Shown: positions 18,107 through 27,994, counted from the first letter of the stretch. The stretch: 64,000 nucleotides of DNA from Venatoribacter cucullus (GCF_016132445.1 NZ_CP046056.1:124001-188000); one strand, 5' to 3'. A program made the numbers and translations. Notes: a model not told the origin generated them from the sequence alone.

Positions 18107-20803
18107 TTATTGATATTTTTCTTCCAGCCGGGTGATGACATCCTGAGTGACCCGCAGGCTTTCCAGAAAATCGAGCAGGTTGTATTCCAGGTTCACATTT
18201 AAGTGGGTGGCCTGGCCGCCGAAAAAGTCCGGATTTTTACCCTGAAACTGCAGCGCCAGGTCGAGCTGGCCATCGGGTTGATACAGCACGCCGGTTTGCA
18301 GCTGGTTGTAGTGGAAATTTTCCAGTATCTGCATGGCCAGCCCAACGCTCTGGTCGCTCTGGCCCAGGGCATCCGCCGCCGGGCTCTGATAGCGGATAAC
18401 GCCGCCGGGATCGCGGGCAAATAAATTACCGGCCGGTATCTGCGGCCCTTGCGGGGTCAGCACGATCGGCAGCAGGCCATCCAGGGTACCGTTGGCCTGC
18501 ACCCCGGAGCCGGGTTCCAGCGCCGCGATCTGGCCAAGCTGAATGCGGCTGATTTCAATACCGAACGAGTTAATCTCACGGCGGCTGTCGTAGCGGATTA
18601 ACGGGGTGTGGATACGGCCGCCCAGCAGGTCGGTGTGCATTTCATAAATTTCTATCTGGGCCCAGGACAGGTCAGCGGGAATACGGGTCTGGCTGCGTGC
18701 CAGCAGGTTGCTCAGCTCGATGCCGGGGTTGAGTTTCTGGCCACTGAACTGGGCATCCAGCAGGTAGTCGCCCTGAAATGGCCGGCGCAGCGCCAGCAAG
18801 GCATTCCAGCCTTCCAGCGCCACGCTGTTGTCGTAAATGGCGCTGAGGTTATCGGCGCGCAGGCTGATATCCGGGGTGACCAGCCAGCCATCCTGCTGTT
18901 GTTGCCAGTCGACCCAGCCCTGGCCGGCCAGATGACCACTGAGGAACTGAATTTTGGTCAGCGCGGCCATGCTGCTCAGATTCAGGCTGTCCCAGTTCAG
19001 CGGAGTGTCGTTCAGGTGCCATTGCAGGTTGCCCCGGCCGGCGCTCACATCATGCTGCAGGTTCAGGCGCAGTTGCAGTTGTTGTCGGGCGGCCTGCAGC
19101 TGCAGCTGGCCGGTTAACAGTGGTTGCTTGTCCAGCTGGCGCCATTGCAGCGGCCCCTGCAGTTGCACATCCGGAATGGGCCAGCCCTGAAAGCTGGAAG
19201 GCCCCAACGCCAGACTCAGCTCGCAACGGCTGAGTAAGCCACGCCGGGTCAGGGTCGGGCGGCACTGCAGGGTACTGGCCTGCAGCTGCAATTCGGTAGT
19301 GGCGTGGTGGCGATTGGCCGGCTGGCGCAGCGTGGCGGGCTGCAGTTGCAGGCGCAGCGGTGCCACTCGCAGTTGTTCACCCACCTGAGTGGCATACAGA
19401 TTTCCCTCTGCGGCCAGCTGTGGCAGTAAGGTCAGCGCCAGCGGCGGCAGTTGCCAGCCTGGTAGTGCCGCTAACTGCAGCTGGCTGGTAAGCCCTTGCT
19501 CACTGTGCAGCTGCCAGTTACCGGCAGCGTCCAGTGCCGCACTGAGCGTGCCCTGCAGGCTGGCCTGTTGCAGCGGCAGACCGGCCTGTAGCGCCTGACC
19601 ATTCTGTAACTGTGCCTGCAGCGGCAGCTGCAGGGTCAGGCCGTCCGGTTGCCAGTGCAGATCGGGTTGCAGTTGCAGATTGGCGACGCTGATACCGGCT
19701 GAGTTGTGCAGTTGTTGCTGCAGCTGGCCGTGCAGATGGCAGTGGCTTAAATCGGCGTGGCAGCGGCCCTGCAGTTGCTGGCTGGCCTGCAGGTGCAGGT
19801 CGGCGGCCGGCAGGCGGATCTGTTGGGGCATACCCTGCAGGTGCAGCAGCCAGTCGCTGGCGGGTTGTTCTTTGGTGACGGATAACAGCCATTCCCCGCT
19901 TTGCCAGTGAGCGGTTGCATGCAGCGGGCGGGCAATGGTGGTCAGGGTTGAGGCGCTGGTCAGTTGCAGATCGCGTGGCAGCACGCCGTTATTCGGCAGC
20001 TGTAGCGTGGCTTTGGCCAGCAGCTGGCCAAGCGGCAAGGGTAAACCGGCCAGCTGAGGTAAGCGTTCACTCAGAGCGGCCAGCTCGAGACGCTGGTCCA
20101 GTTGCAGGCGGGTGTGGTCGGTATCCTGTTCAACCATGCCGTACTGTTGCAGCAATAACTGGCTTTGTTCGGCCAGCAACAGCAACCATTGGCCACTGCT
20201 TTGCAGCTGCAGTTCCAGTTGCCAGGGTGCAGATAAACCGGTCAGCTGTACGTCACCATGTAAGCGCCATTGTTGTTGGTTGACGCTGGCCTGCAAGGTC
20301 GCGCTGGCGGCCGGGTGTTGCAGCAGAATGCGGTCTATCCGCAGTTGCTGCAGGGGCAGTTGCAGCCACTGGCTGAAGGGCGGAATGCTGATGGCCTGAT
20401 TGAATTGTTCGCGCACACGTTCGCCGGCATTGGCGGCAGCGGCTTTGGCCAGTTTTTCGGCGCTGGGGGCGGGCAGGCTGAGGCGGATTTCCTGCAGTTG
20501 TAATTCACGCAGCCGGCCTTGCAGCAGTTCGGCGGGGTGCCAGTTCAGGTGCAGATTGTGCAGTTGCAGCTGGCTGCCGTCGGCCAGACTGAGCTGCAGG
20601 TGCTGAAGGTGCAGACGATTCCAGCTGAGCCGGGCAATGTGCAGGGTTGCCGGGTGTTCTGTGCTGCCCAGCAGGGTTGGCAGCCAATGGTTAAGCGCAG
20701 GTTGTAACAGGCTGGGCAGGGCGGCCAGCAGCAGTACCAGCAGCCCGGCGGTAAGGCCAAGACTGATGGCGGTTATCCGCAGCCAGCGCAATCCCTGCGT
20801 CAT
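18107..20803 (-). CDS. ydbH: YdbH-family (AsmA-like) intermembrane transport protein
   Basis: An 898-residue protein with one N-terminal membrane anchor (residues about 10-32) and a long periplasmic part, predicted to be a beta-taco groove as in other AsmA-like bridges. The C-terminal YdbH domain is clear: INSFGIEISRIQLGQI, then GTLDGLLPIVLTPQGPQIPAG, GVIRYQSP and NFHYNQLQTGVLYQPDGQL. E. coli YdbH, with TamB and YhdP, moves phospholipids to the outer membrane and works with the lipoprotein YnbE. No ynbE or ydbL is adjacent here. The middle third is extremely rich in Leu and Gln, with many LQL and QLQ steps. It starts four bases after rpiA, so they share a transcript. Confidence 0.88.
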   Translation of the reverse strand: MTQGLRWLRITAISLGLTAGLLVLLLAALPSLLQPALNHWLPTLLGSTEHPATLHIARLSWNRLHLQHLQLSLADGSQLQLHNLHLNWHPAELLQGRLRELQLQEIRLSLPAPSAEKLAKAAAANAGERVREQFNQAISIPPFSQWLQLPLQQLRIDRILLQHPAASATLQASVNQQQWRLHGDVQLTGLSAPWQLELQLQSSGQWLLLLAEQSQLLLQQYGMVEQDTDHTRLQLDQRLELAALSERLPQLAGLPLPLGQLLAKATLQLPNNGVLPRDLQLTSASTLTTIARPLHATAHWQSGEWLLSVTKEQPASDWLLHLQGMPQQIRLPAADLHLQASQQLQGRCHADLSHCHLHGQLQQQLHNSAGISVANLQLQPDLHWQPDGLTLQLPLQAQLQNGQALQAGLPLQQASLQGTLSAALDAAGNWQLHSEQGLTSQLQLAALPGWQLPPLALTLLPQLAAEGNLYATQVGEQLRVAPLRLQLQPATLRQPANRHHATTELQLQASTLQCRPTLTRRGLLSRCELSLALGPSSFQGWPIPDVQLQGPLQWRQLDKQPLLTGQLQLQAARQQLQLRLNLQHDVSAGRGNLQWHLNDTPLNWDSLNLSSMAALTKIQFLSGHLAGQGWVDWQQQQDGWLVTPDISLRADNLSAIYDNSVALEGWNALLALRRPFQGDYLLDAQFSGQKLNPGIELSNLLARSQTRIPADLSWAQIEIYEMHTDLLGGRIHTPLIRYDSRREINSFGIEISRIQLGQIAALEPGSGVQANGTLDGLLPIVLTPQGPQIPAGNLFARDPGGVIRYQSPAADALGQSDQSVGLAMQILENFHYNQLQTGVLYQPDGQLDLALQFQGKNPDFFGGQATHLNVNLEYNLLDFLESLRVTQDVITRLEEKYQ

Positions 20804-20807
20804 CGGT

Positions 20808-21482
20808 TTACTTCGCGGTCAGAGTGCGGACGCCTTTCTGAGTACCGAGCAGCAGCACATCGGCAGCGCGGCGGGCAAACAGGCCGTTGGTGATAACCCC
20901 GGTGATATGGTTGATGCGGTTTTCCATACCGATGGCAGAATCCACAAACAGATCGTAAACATCCAGAATCTGGCCGCCGTTATCGGTGACCACGCCTTCG
21001 CGGTAAACCGGGTTGCCACCCAGCTTGACCAGTTCGCGGGCAACGTAGGAGCGCGCCATCGGAATCACTTCAACCGGCAGCGGGAATTTGCCTAAGCGTT
21101 CCACCATTTTGGTTTCATCGGCAATGCAGATAAATTCGCGCGCCACGGCCGCCACGATTTTTTCCCGCGTCAACGCCGCACCGCCGCCTTTGATGAGTTC
21201 CAGATTGCGGTTCACTTCATCAGCACCATCGATATAAAAATCGAGCTTACCAACGTTGTTGAGGTCGAACACTTCAATGCCGTGGTCGCGCAGGCGCTGC
21301 GCGGTAGCTTCCGAGCTGGCCACGGCGCCGGCGAATAAAAATTTATCCTGCGCCAGAGCATCGATAAAACAATTGGCAGTGGAACCCGTACCAACACCGA
21401 CGATGCTGTCTTTGTCGAGTTTCGGGCGGATATAAGCGGCAGCGGCTTCGCCGACGGCGCGTTTCAGTTCGTCTTGTGTCAT
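20808..21482 (-). CDS. rpiA: Ribose-5-phosphate isomerase A
   Basis: Interconverts ribose 5-phosphate and ribulose 5-phosphate in the pentose phosphate pathway. It has 224 residues from [11 protein letters not shown], which matches the E. coli N-terminus; an ATG three codons earlier (first base 21491) is also possible. Motifs: [16 protein letters not shown] phosphate loop, [25 protein letters not shown] with catalytic Asp and Lys, and [10 protein letters not shown]. It is divergent from ilvA with about 100 bp between the starts, and heads an rpiA-ydbH operon. Confidence 0.98.
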   Translation of the reverse strand: MTQDELKRAVGEAAAAYIRPKLDKDSIVGVGTGSTANCFIDALAQDKFLFAGAVASSEATAQRLRDHGIEVFDLNNVGKLDFYIDGADEVNRNLELIKGGGAALTREKIVAAVAREFICIADETKMVERLGKFPLPVEVIPMARSYVARELVKLGGNPVYREGVVTDNGGQILDVYDLFVDSAIGMENRINHITGVITNGLFARRAADVLLLGTQKGVRTLTAK

Positions 21483-21587
21483 GGCATTCAACCTCGCTTT
21501 GATGTGCGAATTATAGGCGCTGATGCGTTACAATGCCTGTCCTTCTGCGCAATTTGCCGCTTTTTTTGTACTCACTGGACTCCCGGT

Positions 21588-23105
21588 ATGCTGAACGATT
21601 ACCTGAAAAAGATTCTTGCCGCCCGCGTTTACGATGTCGCCATCGAATCGCCGCTGCACATTGCCCCCTTTCTGAGTGAGCGGCTGGGGAATCAGATTTG
21701 GGTGAAACGCGAAGATCAGCAGCCGGTGTATTCGTTCAAGTTGCGCGGCGCTTACAACAAAGTGGTGCAGCTGACCGAGGAAGAAAAAGCCAAAGGCGTG
21801 GTGGCGGCTTCGGCCGGCAATCATGCTCAGGGATTAGCGCTGGCCGCCCAGAAGCTGGGTATTAAAGCCACCATCGTGATGCCCCGCACCACCCCGGATA
21901 TTAAAGTCCGTTCAGTCAAAGCCCGCGGCGCCAAGGTGGTGTTGCAGGGCGATGCCTTCGACGATGCCTTTGCCTATTCGCAGAAGCTGGTGGAAGAAAA
22001 AGGCATGACTTATGTGCACCCCTACGATGATCCGGAAGTGATCGCCGGCCAGGGCACCATTGCCATGGAAGTGCTGCGTCAGCTCAGTGGTCCGCTGGAT
22101 GCGGTGTTTATTCCTGTTGGTGGTGGCGGTTTAATGGCTGGCATGGCGGCTTATATTAAGGCGCTGCGGCCGGATGTGCGGGTAATTGGGGTGGAAAGCT
22201 CCGAGTCGGCTTCGTTGCATGCCGCACTGGCCGCCGGTGAGCGGGTGATTCTGCCGCAGGTCGGTATTTTTGCCGACGGTGTGGCGGTGGCCCAGATCGG
22301 TAAAAACACCTGGGAAATCTGCAAAGACCATGTCGATGAAGTGATCACCTGTACCCCGGATGAAATCTGCGCGGCCATTAAAGATGTGTTTGATGACACC
22401 CGCGCCGTGTGTGAGCCCGCCGGCGCCCTGAGCGTGGCCGGGGTAAAAAAATACGTTGAACGTGAAGGCTGCGAAGGGTTGAACCTGGTCGCCATTCTCA
22501 GCGGCGCCAACGTCAATTTTGATCGCCTGCGTTATATTTCTGAGGTGGCGGAAATCGGTGAAGGGCGGGAAGTCATTCTGGCCGTTACCATTCCGGAACA
22601 GCCGGGCAGTTTTCAGCGCTTCTGCAGCTTAATCGGCAAGCGGCCGATTACCGAATTCAATTACCGTTATGGCGATGATAAGCAGGCGCAGATTTACGTC
22701 GGCATTAAAGTAGGCGCCGAACCGGGTGCCCGGCAGGCGCTGCTGGATGAGTTGCGCGCTGACCATTACCCGGTACTGGATATTACCGATGACGAAATGG
22801 CCAAATACCATATTCGCCATATGGTCGGTGGCCATGCGCCGGCCAGCGTCACCGATGAGCAGGTCTACCGCGTTGAGTTTCCGGAGCGCCCGGGTGCGTT
22901 GCTGAATTTCCTGCGCAAGCTGGGTAAGCAATTTAATATTTCGCTGTTCCATTACCGCAATCACGGCGCTGCCTACGGCCGGGTGCTGGTGGGCCTGCAG
23001 GTACCGGAAGACAAACACCAGTTACTGCAACAATGCCTGGATGATCTGGGTTATGCCTTCTGGGATGAAACCCAGAATATGGCCTACCAGTTATTCTTGC
23101 GCTGA
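21588..23105 (+). CDS. ilvA: Biosynthetic threonine ammonia-lyase (deaminase)
   Basis: PLP enzyme making 2-oxobutanoate from threonine, the first step of isoleucine synthesis. It has 505 residues. The PLP lysine lies in YSFKLRGAYNK (about residue 52), the phosphate-binding glycine loop is PVGGGGLMAGMA, and two C-terminal ACT-like regulatory domains (from about residue 325: REVILAVTIPEQPGSFQRF and later VYRVEFPERPGALLNFLR) mark the isoleucine-inhibited long form. The rpiA-ilvA neighbourhood is also found in other gammaproteobacteria. A 6-bp hairpin without a T-run at 23126-23145 follows. Confidence 0.97.
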   Translation: MLNDYLKKILAARVYDVAIESPLHIAPFLSERLGNQIWVKREDQQPVYSFKLRGAYNKVVQLTEEEKAKGVVAASAGNHAQGLALAAQKLGIKATIVMPRTTPDIKVRSVKARGAKVVLQGDAFDDAFAYSQKLVEEKGMTYVHPYDDPEVIAGQGTIAMEVLRQLSGPLDAVFIPVGGGGLMAGMAAYIKALRPDVRVIGVESSESASLHAALAAGERVILPQVGIFADGVAVAQIGKNTWEICKDHVDEVITCTPDEICAAIKDVFDDTRAVCEPAGALSVAGVKKYVEREGCEGLNLVAILSGANVNFDRLRYISEVAEIGEGREVILAVTIPEQPGSFQRFCSLIGKRPITEFNYRYGDDKQAQIYVGIKVGAEPGARQALLDELRADHYPVLDITDDEMAKYHIRHMVGGHAPASVTDEQVYRVEFPERPGALLNFLRKLGKQFNISLFHYRNHGAAYGRVLVGLQVPEDKHQLLQQCLDDLGYAFWDETQNMAYQLFLR

Positions 23106-23232
23106 ACGATACAATGTATGGCCGTCGCCGGTCTTGTTGCCGGCGGCGTGATGACGGATAAAGACAATAATAAAAAAATAATACGCCGGGCAGGTTCTGC
23201 CCCGCAGCCGGATTAACTACAGGATTCCATTC

Positions 23233-23964
23233 ATGCTTTATATGTTGCGTGCAGCGTATCTGACTCTGCATTTTTTAGTGGTTTGTTTTATTACGATGCT
23301 GGTCAGTGTGTTACGGCCCCGGCATCTGAATAACACCACTCAATGCGCGCGGCTGATGTGCTGGGCGTTGCCGGTGTTGCGGGTACGGGCTATCCGCAAT
23401 AACGACTGCCCCATTAAGGGCCAGGAGCAGGCTATTTATGTGGTGAACCACCAATACACCATGGATGTGTTTACCTGCGCGACCATGCTGCCCGATCATA
23501 TTGCCATTCTGGGAAAAAGCAGTTTGCGCTATGTGCCGGTGTTCGGTCTGGCGTTCTGGCTGGCGGGAAATATTTTCATCAATCGCCGCAATAAAGCCAA
23601 AGCCTGGGACACCATGGCCGAGGTCGCCCGTATTGTGAAACGTCGCGGTTGTTCGGTGTATATCTTTCCGGAAGGCACCCGCAGTCGCGGCCAAGGGCTG
23701 CAGCCGTTTAAATCCGGTGCCTTTGCGTTGGCGATTGAGTCGGGCTTACCGATTGTACCGATTGTGTTCAGCAGTACGCACAAACACATTGATCTGGGCC
23801 GCTGGAATACGGGCGTGGTGATGGGTGAATATCTGGAACCGATTCCGACCGCCGGCCTGACCGAAGCCGATGTAAAACCACTGGCCGAATTAACCCATCA
23901 GAAAATGCTGGCCGCCCTGCAGCGGCTGGATACAACGCTGGAGCAGCAGCGCGCCGCCGGTTAA
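23233..23964 (+). CDS. plsC: 1-acyl-sn-glycerol-3-phosphate acyltransferase
   Basis: Membrane-bound lysophosphatidate acyltransferase making phosphatidic acid. It has 243 residues with an N-terminal hydrophobic segment (about 8-28). Catalytic motif I is NHQYTMDVF (H-x4-D), motif III is VYIFPEGTRSRG, and motif IV is LPIVPIVFSS. The 127-bp interval after ilvA carries an imperfect hairpin but no T-run. Its last four bases overlap the end of the convergent Smr gene. Confidence 0.95.
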   Translation: MLYMLRAAYLTLHFLVVCFITMLVSVLRPRHLNNTTQCARLMCWALPVLRVRAIRNNDCPIKGQEQAIYVVNHQYTMDVFTCATMLPDHIAILGKSSLRYVPVFGLAFWLAGNIFINRRNKAKAWDTMAEVARIVKRRGCSVYIFPEGTRSRGQGLQPFKSGAFALAIESGLPIVPIVFSSTHKHIDLGRWNTGVVMGEYLEPIPTAGLTEADVKPLAELTHQKMLAALQRLDTTLEQQRAAG

Positions 23965-24560
23965 AGCCGGCCCTTGCTGAATTGCTCCCGCGCGGCCTGT
24001 TTTTTGCGCTCGCTTTTGCGCAGTAATACATAAAACGCCCCGGCACCACCATGATGGGGTTGGGCGGTGTGAAACGCCTGTACATCGTCCAGCTCTGGCA
24101 GCCAGTGGGCGAGAAAGCTTTTCAGCACCGCCGGGTCTTTCTGATTGCGGTCGCCTTTGCCGGGTAAAATCAGCACGCTGCGTAAATCGTGTTCCATGCA
24201 TTCGCGCACAAAGCGCAGTAATTCCCGCCGCGCTTCTTCGATGGTGCGGCGGTGCAGATCCAGCCGCGCTTCAATTTCATAGCGCCCCAGCCGTAATTTG
24301 CGGTACACCCCATCCTGAATACCAGGGCGTTTATAGCCCAGCACATCGTGCGGGCCGACCCGCGGTGCATCGCTGGTGGCCAGTGGTGCCACCACTTCGG
24401 CCGGTTTATCGGTGGCGGCCGCCTGCCGTCGTGCGGCCAGGCTGGCAGCATCGGCAGTGCTTTTTTGCAGGTCAGCCCTGGCTTTGGTCTGCAGGGGCGT
24501 AACCCCCTGCATTTCCTGCACAAACAGCGGGTCGGCGGTGGGGTTTTCAGGTGTTTTCAT
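23961..24560 (-). CDS. Smr-domain endonuclease, SmrA-like
   Basis: A 199-residue protein with a disordered Ala- and Lys-rich N-terminal half and a C-terminal Smr domain from about residue 110: LDLHRRTIEEARRELLRFVREC, then SVLILPGKGDRN and a final HTAQPHHGGAGAFYVLLRK. The LDLH and GKG motifs are those of stand-alone Smr nucleases, which nick or cleave nucleic acids. It converges with plsC, sharing four bases. I am confident of the domain but not of whether the substrate is DNA or RNA. Confidence 0.88.
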   Translation of the reverse strand: MKTPENPTADPLFVQEMQGVTPLQTKARADLQKSTADAASLAARRQAAATDKPAEVVAPLATSDAPRVGPHDVLGYKRPGIQDGVYRKLRLGRYEIEARLDLHRRTIEEARRELLRFVRECMEHDLRSVLILPGKGDRNQKDPAVLKSFLAHWLPELDDVQAFHTAQPHHGGAGAFYVLLRKSERKKQAAREQFSKGRL

Positions 24561-24820
24561 ACAGCGTGTGTCCGTTGTTCCGGTGCTAAGGAGCCTCTGA
24601 ATAACTCTGCACAGCTCTGCGCGAGTCTTTCCGGGCTGTAGAGCAAGGCGGCGAATGCAGAGAATGGCGGGTCCTTTTCAAGTTCGCCCTTAATGATACC
24701 CGACCGGCGAGGCGGGCGTCTGCCGTTGCCGCAGGGTGACAAAACTTTGCACACCGGCGACACAAGTTTGTGCCGGAATCCGTACACTGAGGGCGTTGTC
24801 GCAGTCAGTGGAACCGCATT

Positions 24821-25417
24821 ATGTCGTTAGTCTCAGTTGGCAGAATCTTCACGCTCGTGCTGGCCGGTTGGTGGGTCAGTGCTGCGGCGTGGGCGTTTGA
24901 AGGTCTGCACCGGGAAATTGACTGGGTTAAGGAGTTGCAGTTGAGTGCCGCTCAGCAGCAGCAGCTGGAAGCCATTGAAGAACGTTATCAGCCTCTGCGT
25001 AAAGAGCAGATGCGCGGTTGTATGCGTGCCGCCGATGGCTTGCAGAAGATGCGCGAAGAGATGCATCAGGTACTGGATGTGCAGCAGCGCGAGAAGGCCC
25101 GCACCCTGATGCGGGCGCAGCATCAGCAGATGCAGTTACGCCACACCCGCGAGCTGGCGCATCGGCTGAATCTGCCGGATGAACAAAAAGATGCACTGCT
25201 GCAGGCGGTGACCAATTTGCAGGATGAATACCAGTGGCCGCTGGATATTGCCCAGCATGGCGCGGCCCGCCAGCAATACGAAACACTGCTGCAGGCGCAG
25301 CTGAATGCCGGCCAGCTGGCGCAGTGGCAACAGTGGCGGGAACAACGCCAGTATCAGTGGGCGCAGTCGGATAATGACAAAAAGAAGAAGCCCTGCCGTC
25401 GTCAGCAGGCAGAATAA
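24821..25417 (+). CDS. Periplasmic Spy/CpxP-like helical protein
   Basis: A 198-residue protein with a signal peptide (residues about 1-24, ending AAAWA) and an all-helical mature part rich in Gln, Glu, Arg and Leu. The pattern LQLSAAQQQQLEAIEERYQP, then a second copy-like segment LAHRLNLPDEQKDALLQAV, recalls the paired LTxxQ motifs of Spy/CpxP/ZraP periplasmic chaperones and metal sensors, but the exact LTxxQ is replaced. The C-terminus is very basic (KKKKPCRR). A terminator follows 18 bp downstream. The 260 bp upstream have no gene that I can see. Confidence 0.6.
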   Translation: MSLVSVGRIFTLVLAGWWVSAAAWAFEGLHREIDWVKELQLSAAQQQQLEAIEERYQPLRKEQMRGCMRAADGLQKMREEMHQVLDVQQREKARTLMRAQHQQMQLRHTRELAHRLNLPDEQKDALLQAVTNLQDEYQWPLDIAQHGAARQQYETLLQAQLNAGQLAQWQQWREQRQYQWAQSDNDKKKKPCRRQQAE

Positions 25418-25434
25418 GCCTGGCGCTAATGCCA

Positions 25435-25465
25435 TAAAAAAACCGTGCCTGGCACGGTTTTTTTA
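25435..25465. terminator. Bidirectional intrinsic terminator
   Basis: A-run, AACCGTGCC, one base, GGCACGGTT and a seven-base T-run. It serves the Spy-like gene on the plus strand and the DUF481 gene on the minus strand. Confidence 0.9.
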
Positions 25466-25484
25466 TGGGCGTTGAGCCGGTGGA

Positions 25485-26210
25485 TCAGAAGCTGTATACC
25501 AGCGTGACTCCGAACTCGGTATCTTTATTGTCGCTGCCCAGCGGCACTTCATCGACGTATTTGATTTTGTAGCTCAGGTTCATGGCCAGGCTGCCGTTAA
25601 GGCGGCTTTGCAGGCCGGTTTCGGAACGGTAAATATTGTTATCGGCACCCATGTCAGCCGTAAATTCTTCAAAGAATTTTACCGCTTCGTTGATGGTCCA
25701 CTGGTATTTCAGAGCCAGACGGCCGATGGCTTCTTCCTGGATTTCGCCGGTGTCATCGACTTTGTCGCGGCGATAACCGGGGCCGGCTTCCAGATCCAGG
25801 TGCATGGTGTCGGTGTTGATGGCGCGATAACCAAAACCAAAACCGGCGGTGCCCTGATATTTAAAACCACTGAAGCGGTCGCGTTCCTGGTCGGCGGTAA
25901 TGGCCAGGTAGGTTGTTTCACTGAAATTACGGTCAAACTGCACTCCGGCGGTGTATTTCTCTTTCGAGGTTTCGCCGTCGTCTTTACTGTTCAGAGACGT
26001 CAGGCGCAGACGGGAATCCCACTGTGCGCCGGTGTGTTTTACCTCAAACTTACCGGTGGTGCTGGAGGTACTGGTGTTGCCCGACGTACGGATGCTGCCC
26101 AACTCGGCGGAGCCACTCCAGGCGGATTTTTCTTCCTCGGCTGCCATAACGGCAGGGCTGCTCATCAGGGCCAGCAGGCTGGCGGTAAACAGGGCGGATG
26201 GGGTGCGCAT
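25485..26210 (-). CDS. DUF481 outer-membrane beta-barrel protein (YdiY-like)
   Basis: A 241-residue protein with a signal peptide (cleaved near AVMAAEE) and alternating beta-strands ending in the outer-membrane signature VTLVYSF with a terminal Phe. The opening WSGSAELGSIRTSGNTSTSS and the later AGPGYRRDKVDDTGEIQEEA fit the DUF481 family, called salt-induced outer membrane protein in some genomes. The salt link is suggestive beside an ectoine producer but is not shown here. It is monocistronic, ended by the terminator at 25435-25465. Confidence 0.88.
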   Translation of the reverse strand: MRTPSALFTASLLALMSSPAVMAAEEEKSAWSGSAELGSIRTSGNTSTSSTTGKFEVKHTGAQWDSRLRLTSLNSKDDGETSKEKYTAGVQFDRNFSETTYLAITADQERDRFSGFKYQGTAGFGFGYRAINTDTMHLDLEAGPGYRRDKVDDTGEIQEEAIGRLALKYQWTINEAVKFFEEFTADMGADNNIYRSETGLQSRLNGSLAMNLSYKIKYVDEVPLGSDNKDTEFGVTLVYSF

Positions 26211-26365
26211 GATGTCCTCTCAATGCAGTTCGGGTTGGCAGCAGGTTAGCGGCCACACCGGGTGACTGCAACCATCAACAAGAGCATTGCTGCGGCATAA
26301 AGAGAGTGGTGGCAGATTGGCGGGCCGAAAAGAACACCGGCCTGCAGAGCAGGCCGGTAAGGGTG

Positions 26366-27994
26366 TTACATTTCTTTCGCTTGCGTCCGCAGCACGAACT
26401 TCTGGATCTTACCGGTGGAGGTTTTCGGCAGTTCTCCGAATACCACGTTACGAGGAATCTTGAAGTGCGCCATGTTGGCACGGCAGAAATCGATGATTTC
26501 TTTTTCGGTTACCTGGGCACCGGCTTTCAGCTTGATAAAGGCGCAGGGTGTTTCACCCCACTTATCATCCGGCTTAGCCACAATGGCCGCTTCTTCGACA
26601 TCCGGGTGACGGTAGAGCACGTCTTCCACTTCGATGGAGGAGATGTTTTCACCACCGGAAATAATAATGTCTTTGGAGCGGTCTTTGATCTCGATGTAAC
26701 CGTCTTCGTGCCACACAGCTAAGTCACCGGTGTGGAACCAGTCGCCGCTGAAGGCTTCTTCGGTGGCGGTCGGGTTTTTCAGGTAACCCTTCATCACGAT
26801 GTTGCCGCGGATAAAGATTTCACCGATGGTCTCGCCATCGCGCGCAACCGGCTGCAGGGTTTGCGGATCGGCCACCATCAGGTCTTCCTGCATGGACGAC
26901 TTCACACCCTGACGGGCTTTCAGCGCCGCACGCTCACGCGCGCTCTTGTCGTTCCAGGCTTCATGCCATTCACACAGAATGCAGGGGCCGTAGGTTTCGG
27001 TCAGGCCGTACACGTGGGTCACTTTAAAGCCCATCGCTTCCATGCCTTCAATCACGGCAGCCGGTGGTGCAGCACCCGCTACCATGGCGTTAATCTCATG
27101 CTCGATGCCGGCTTTCATGTCAGCCGGGGCATTGTTTAGCATGTTCAGTACAATTGGTGCGCCACAGAAATGCGACACTTTGTGATCTTTGATGGCACCG
27201 TAAATGGCATCGGCGCGCACGTGACGCAGGGACACGCTTACACCGGCGGCGGCGGCCAGAGTCCAGGGGAAACACCAGCCGTTGCAATGGAACTGCGGCA
27301 GAATCCACAGGTATACCGGGTGCTTGCCCATGTCCCAGGACACGATGTTGTTCACCGCATTCAGGTAGGCGCCACGGTGGTGGTACACCACGCCTTTGGG
27401 GTTGCCGGTGGTGCCTGAGGTGTAATTCAGGGTAATGGCATCCCACTCGTTGCCCGGCAGCTGCCAGTCAAAATCGGTGCTGGCTTGTTCCAGCAGTTGT
27501 TCGTAGGTCTGGCTGCCCAGTAGCTTACCATCCTGGTAATACTGGTCATCAATGCCGATCACGATGGGTTTAACGGCCACCATTTTCAGGGCTTTTTCGG
27601 CAATTTCACCGAATTCACGGTCAACAAACAGTACCTTGGTTTCAGCGTGCTGCAGAATAAAGGCAACGGCTTCGGCGTCCAGTCGGGTGTTGATGGCATT
27701 CAGCACGCCACCGCTCATCGGTACCCCGAAATGGGCTTCAAACATCGGCGGAATGTTCGGGCATAAGAAAGAAACGGTTTCACCTTTCTTGATACCCAGT
27801 TTATTCAGTGCTGAGGCCAGCTTTACGCAGCGCTCGTAGGTTTCACCCCAGGTGTACTGAGTATCCTGGTGGATCTGCGCGACGCGGTTCGGATAAACGA
27901 AGGCGCTGCGCTGAATGTAGCTGATGGGTGAAAGAACGGTGTAGTTGGCCGGATTGGCATCCAGACCCATGTCGTAAATGTTGTAGTGCTGCAT
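26366..27994 (-). CDS. AMP-dependent acyl-CoA synthetase
   Basis: Activates a carboxylic acid to its CoA thioester through an acyl-adenylate. It has 542 residues from MQHYNIYDMGL; upstream in-frame codons are not family-like. Motifs: the P-loop-like TLNYTSGTTGNPKGVVYHH (about residues 185-203), THVYGLTETYGP, DWFHTGDLAVWHEDGYIEIKDR hinge region, and the catalytic lysine in PKTSTGKIQKFVLR. The overall form is that of short/medium-chain or DmdB-like synthetases rather than the long-chain FadD. Substrate not assignable. It is divergent from the PHA depolymerase, which suggests a role in re-activating released acids. Confidence 0.9.
   Translation of the reverse strand: MQHYNIYDMGLDANPANYTVLSPISYIQRSAFVYPNRVAQIHQDTQYTWGETYERCVKLASALNKLGIKKGETVSFLCPNIPPMFEAHFGVPMSGGVLNAINTRLDAEAVAFILQHAETKVLFVDREFGEIAEKALKMVAVKPIVIGIDDQYYQDGKLLGSQTYEQLLEQASTDFDWQLPGNEWDAITLNYTSGTTGNPKGVVYHHRGAYLNAVNNIVSWDMGKHPVYLWILPQFHCNGWCFPWTLAAAAGVSVSLRHVRADAIYGAIKDHKVSHFCGAPIVLNMLNNAPADMKAGIEHEINAMVAGAAPPAAVIEGMEAMGFKVTHVYGLTETYGPCILCEWHEAWNDKSARERAALKARQGVKSSMQEDLMVADPQTLQPVARDGETIGEIFIRGNIVMKGYLKNPTATEEAFSGDWFHTGDLAVWHEDGYIEIKDRSKDIIISGGENISSIEVEDVLYRHPDVEEAAIVAKPDDKWGETPCAFIKLKAGAQVTEKEIIDFCRANMAHFKIPRNVVFGELPKTSTGKIQKFVLRTQAKEM

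Noticed and set aside
24561-24820. 260-bp interval before the Spy-like gene searched for a small gene or regulatory RNA
   Set aside because: Open frames there are short and featureless; no convincing promoter pair, stem with T-run or box was found.
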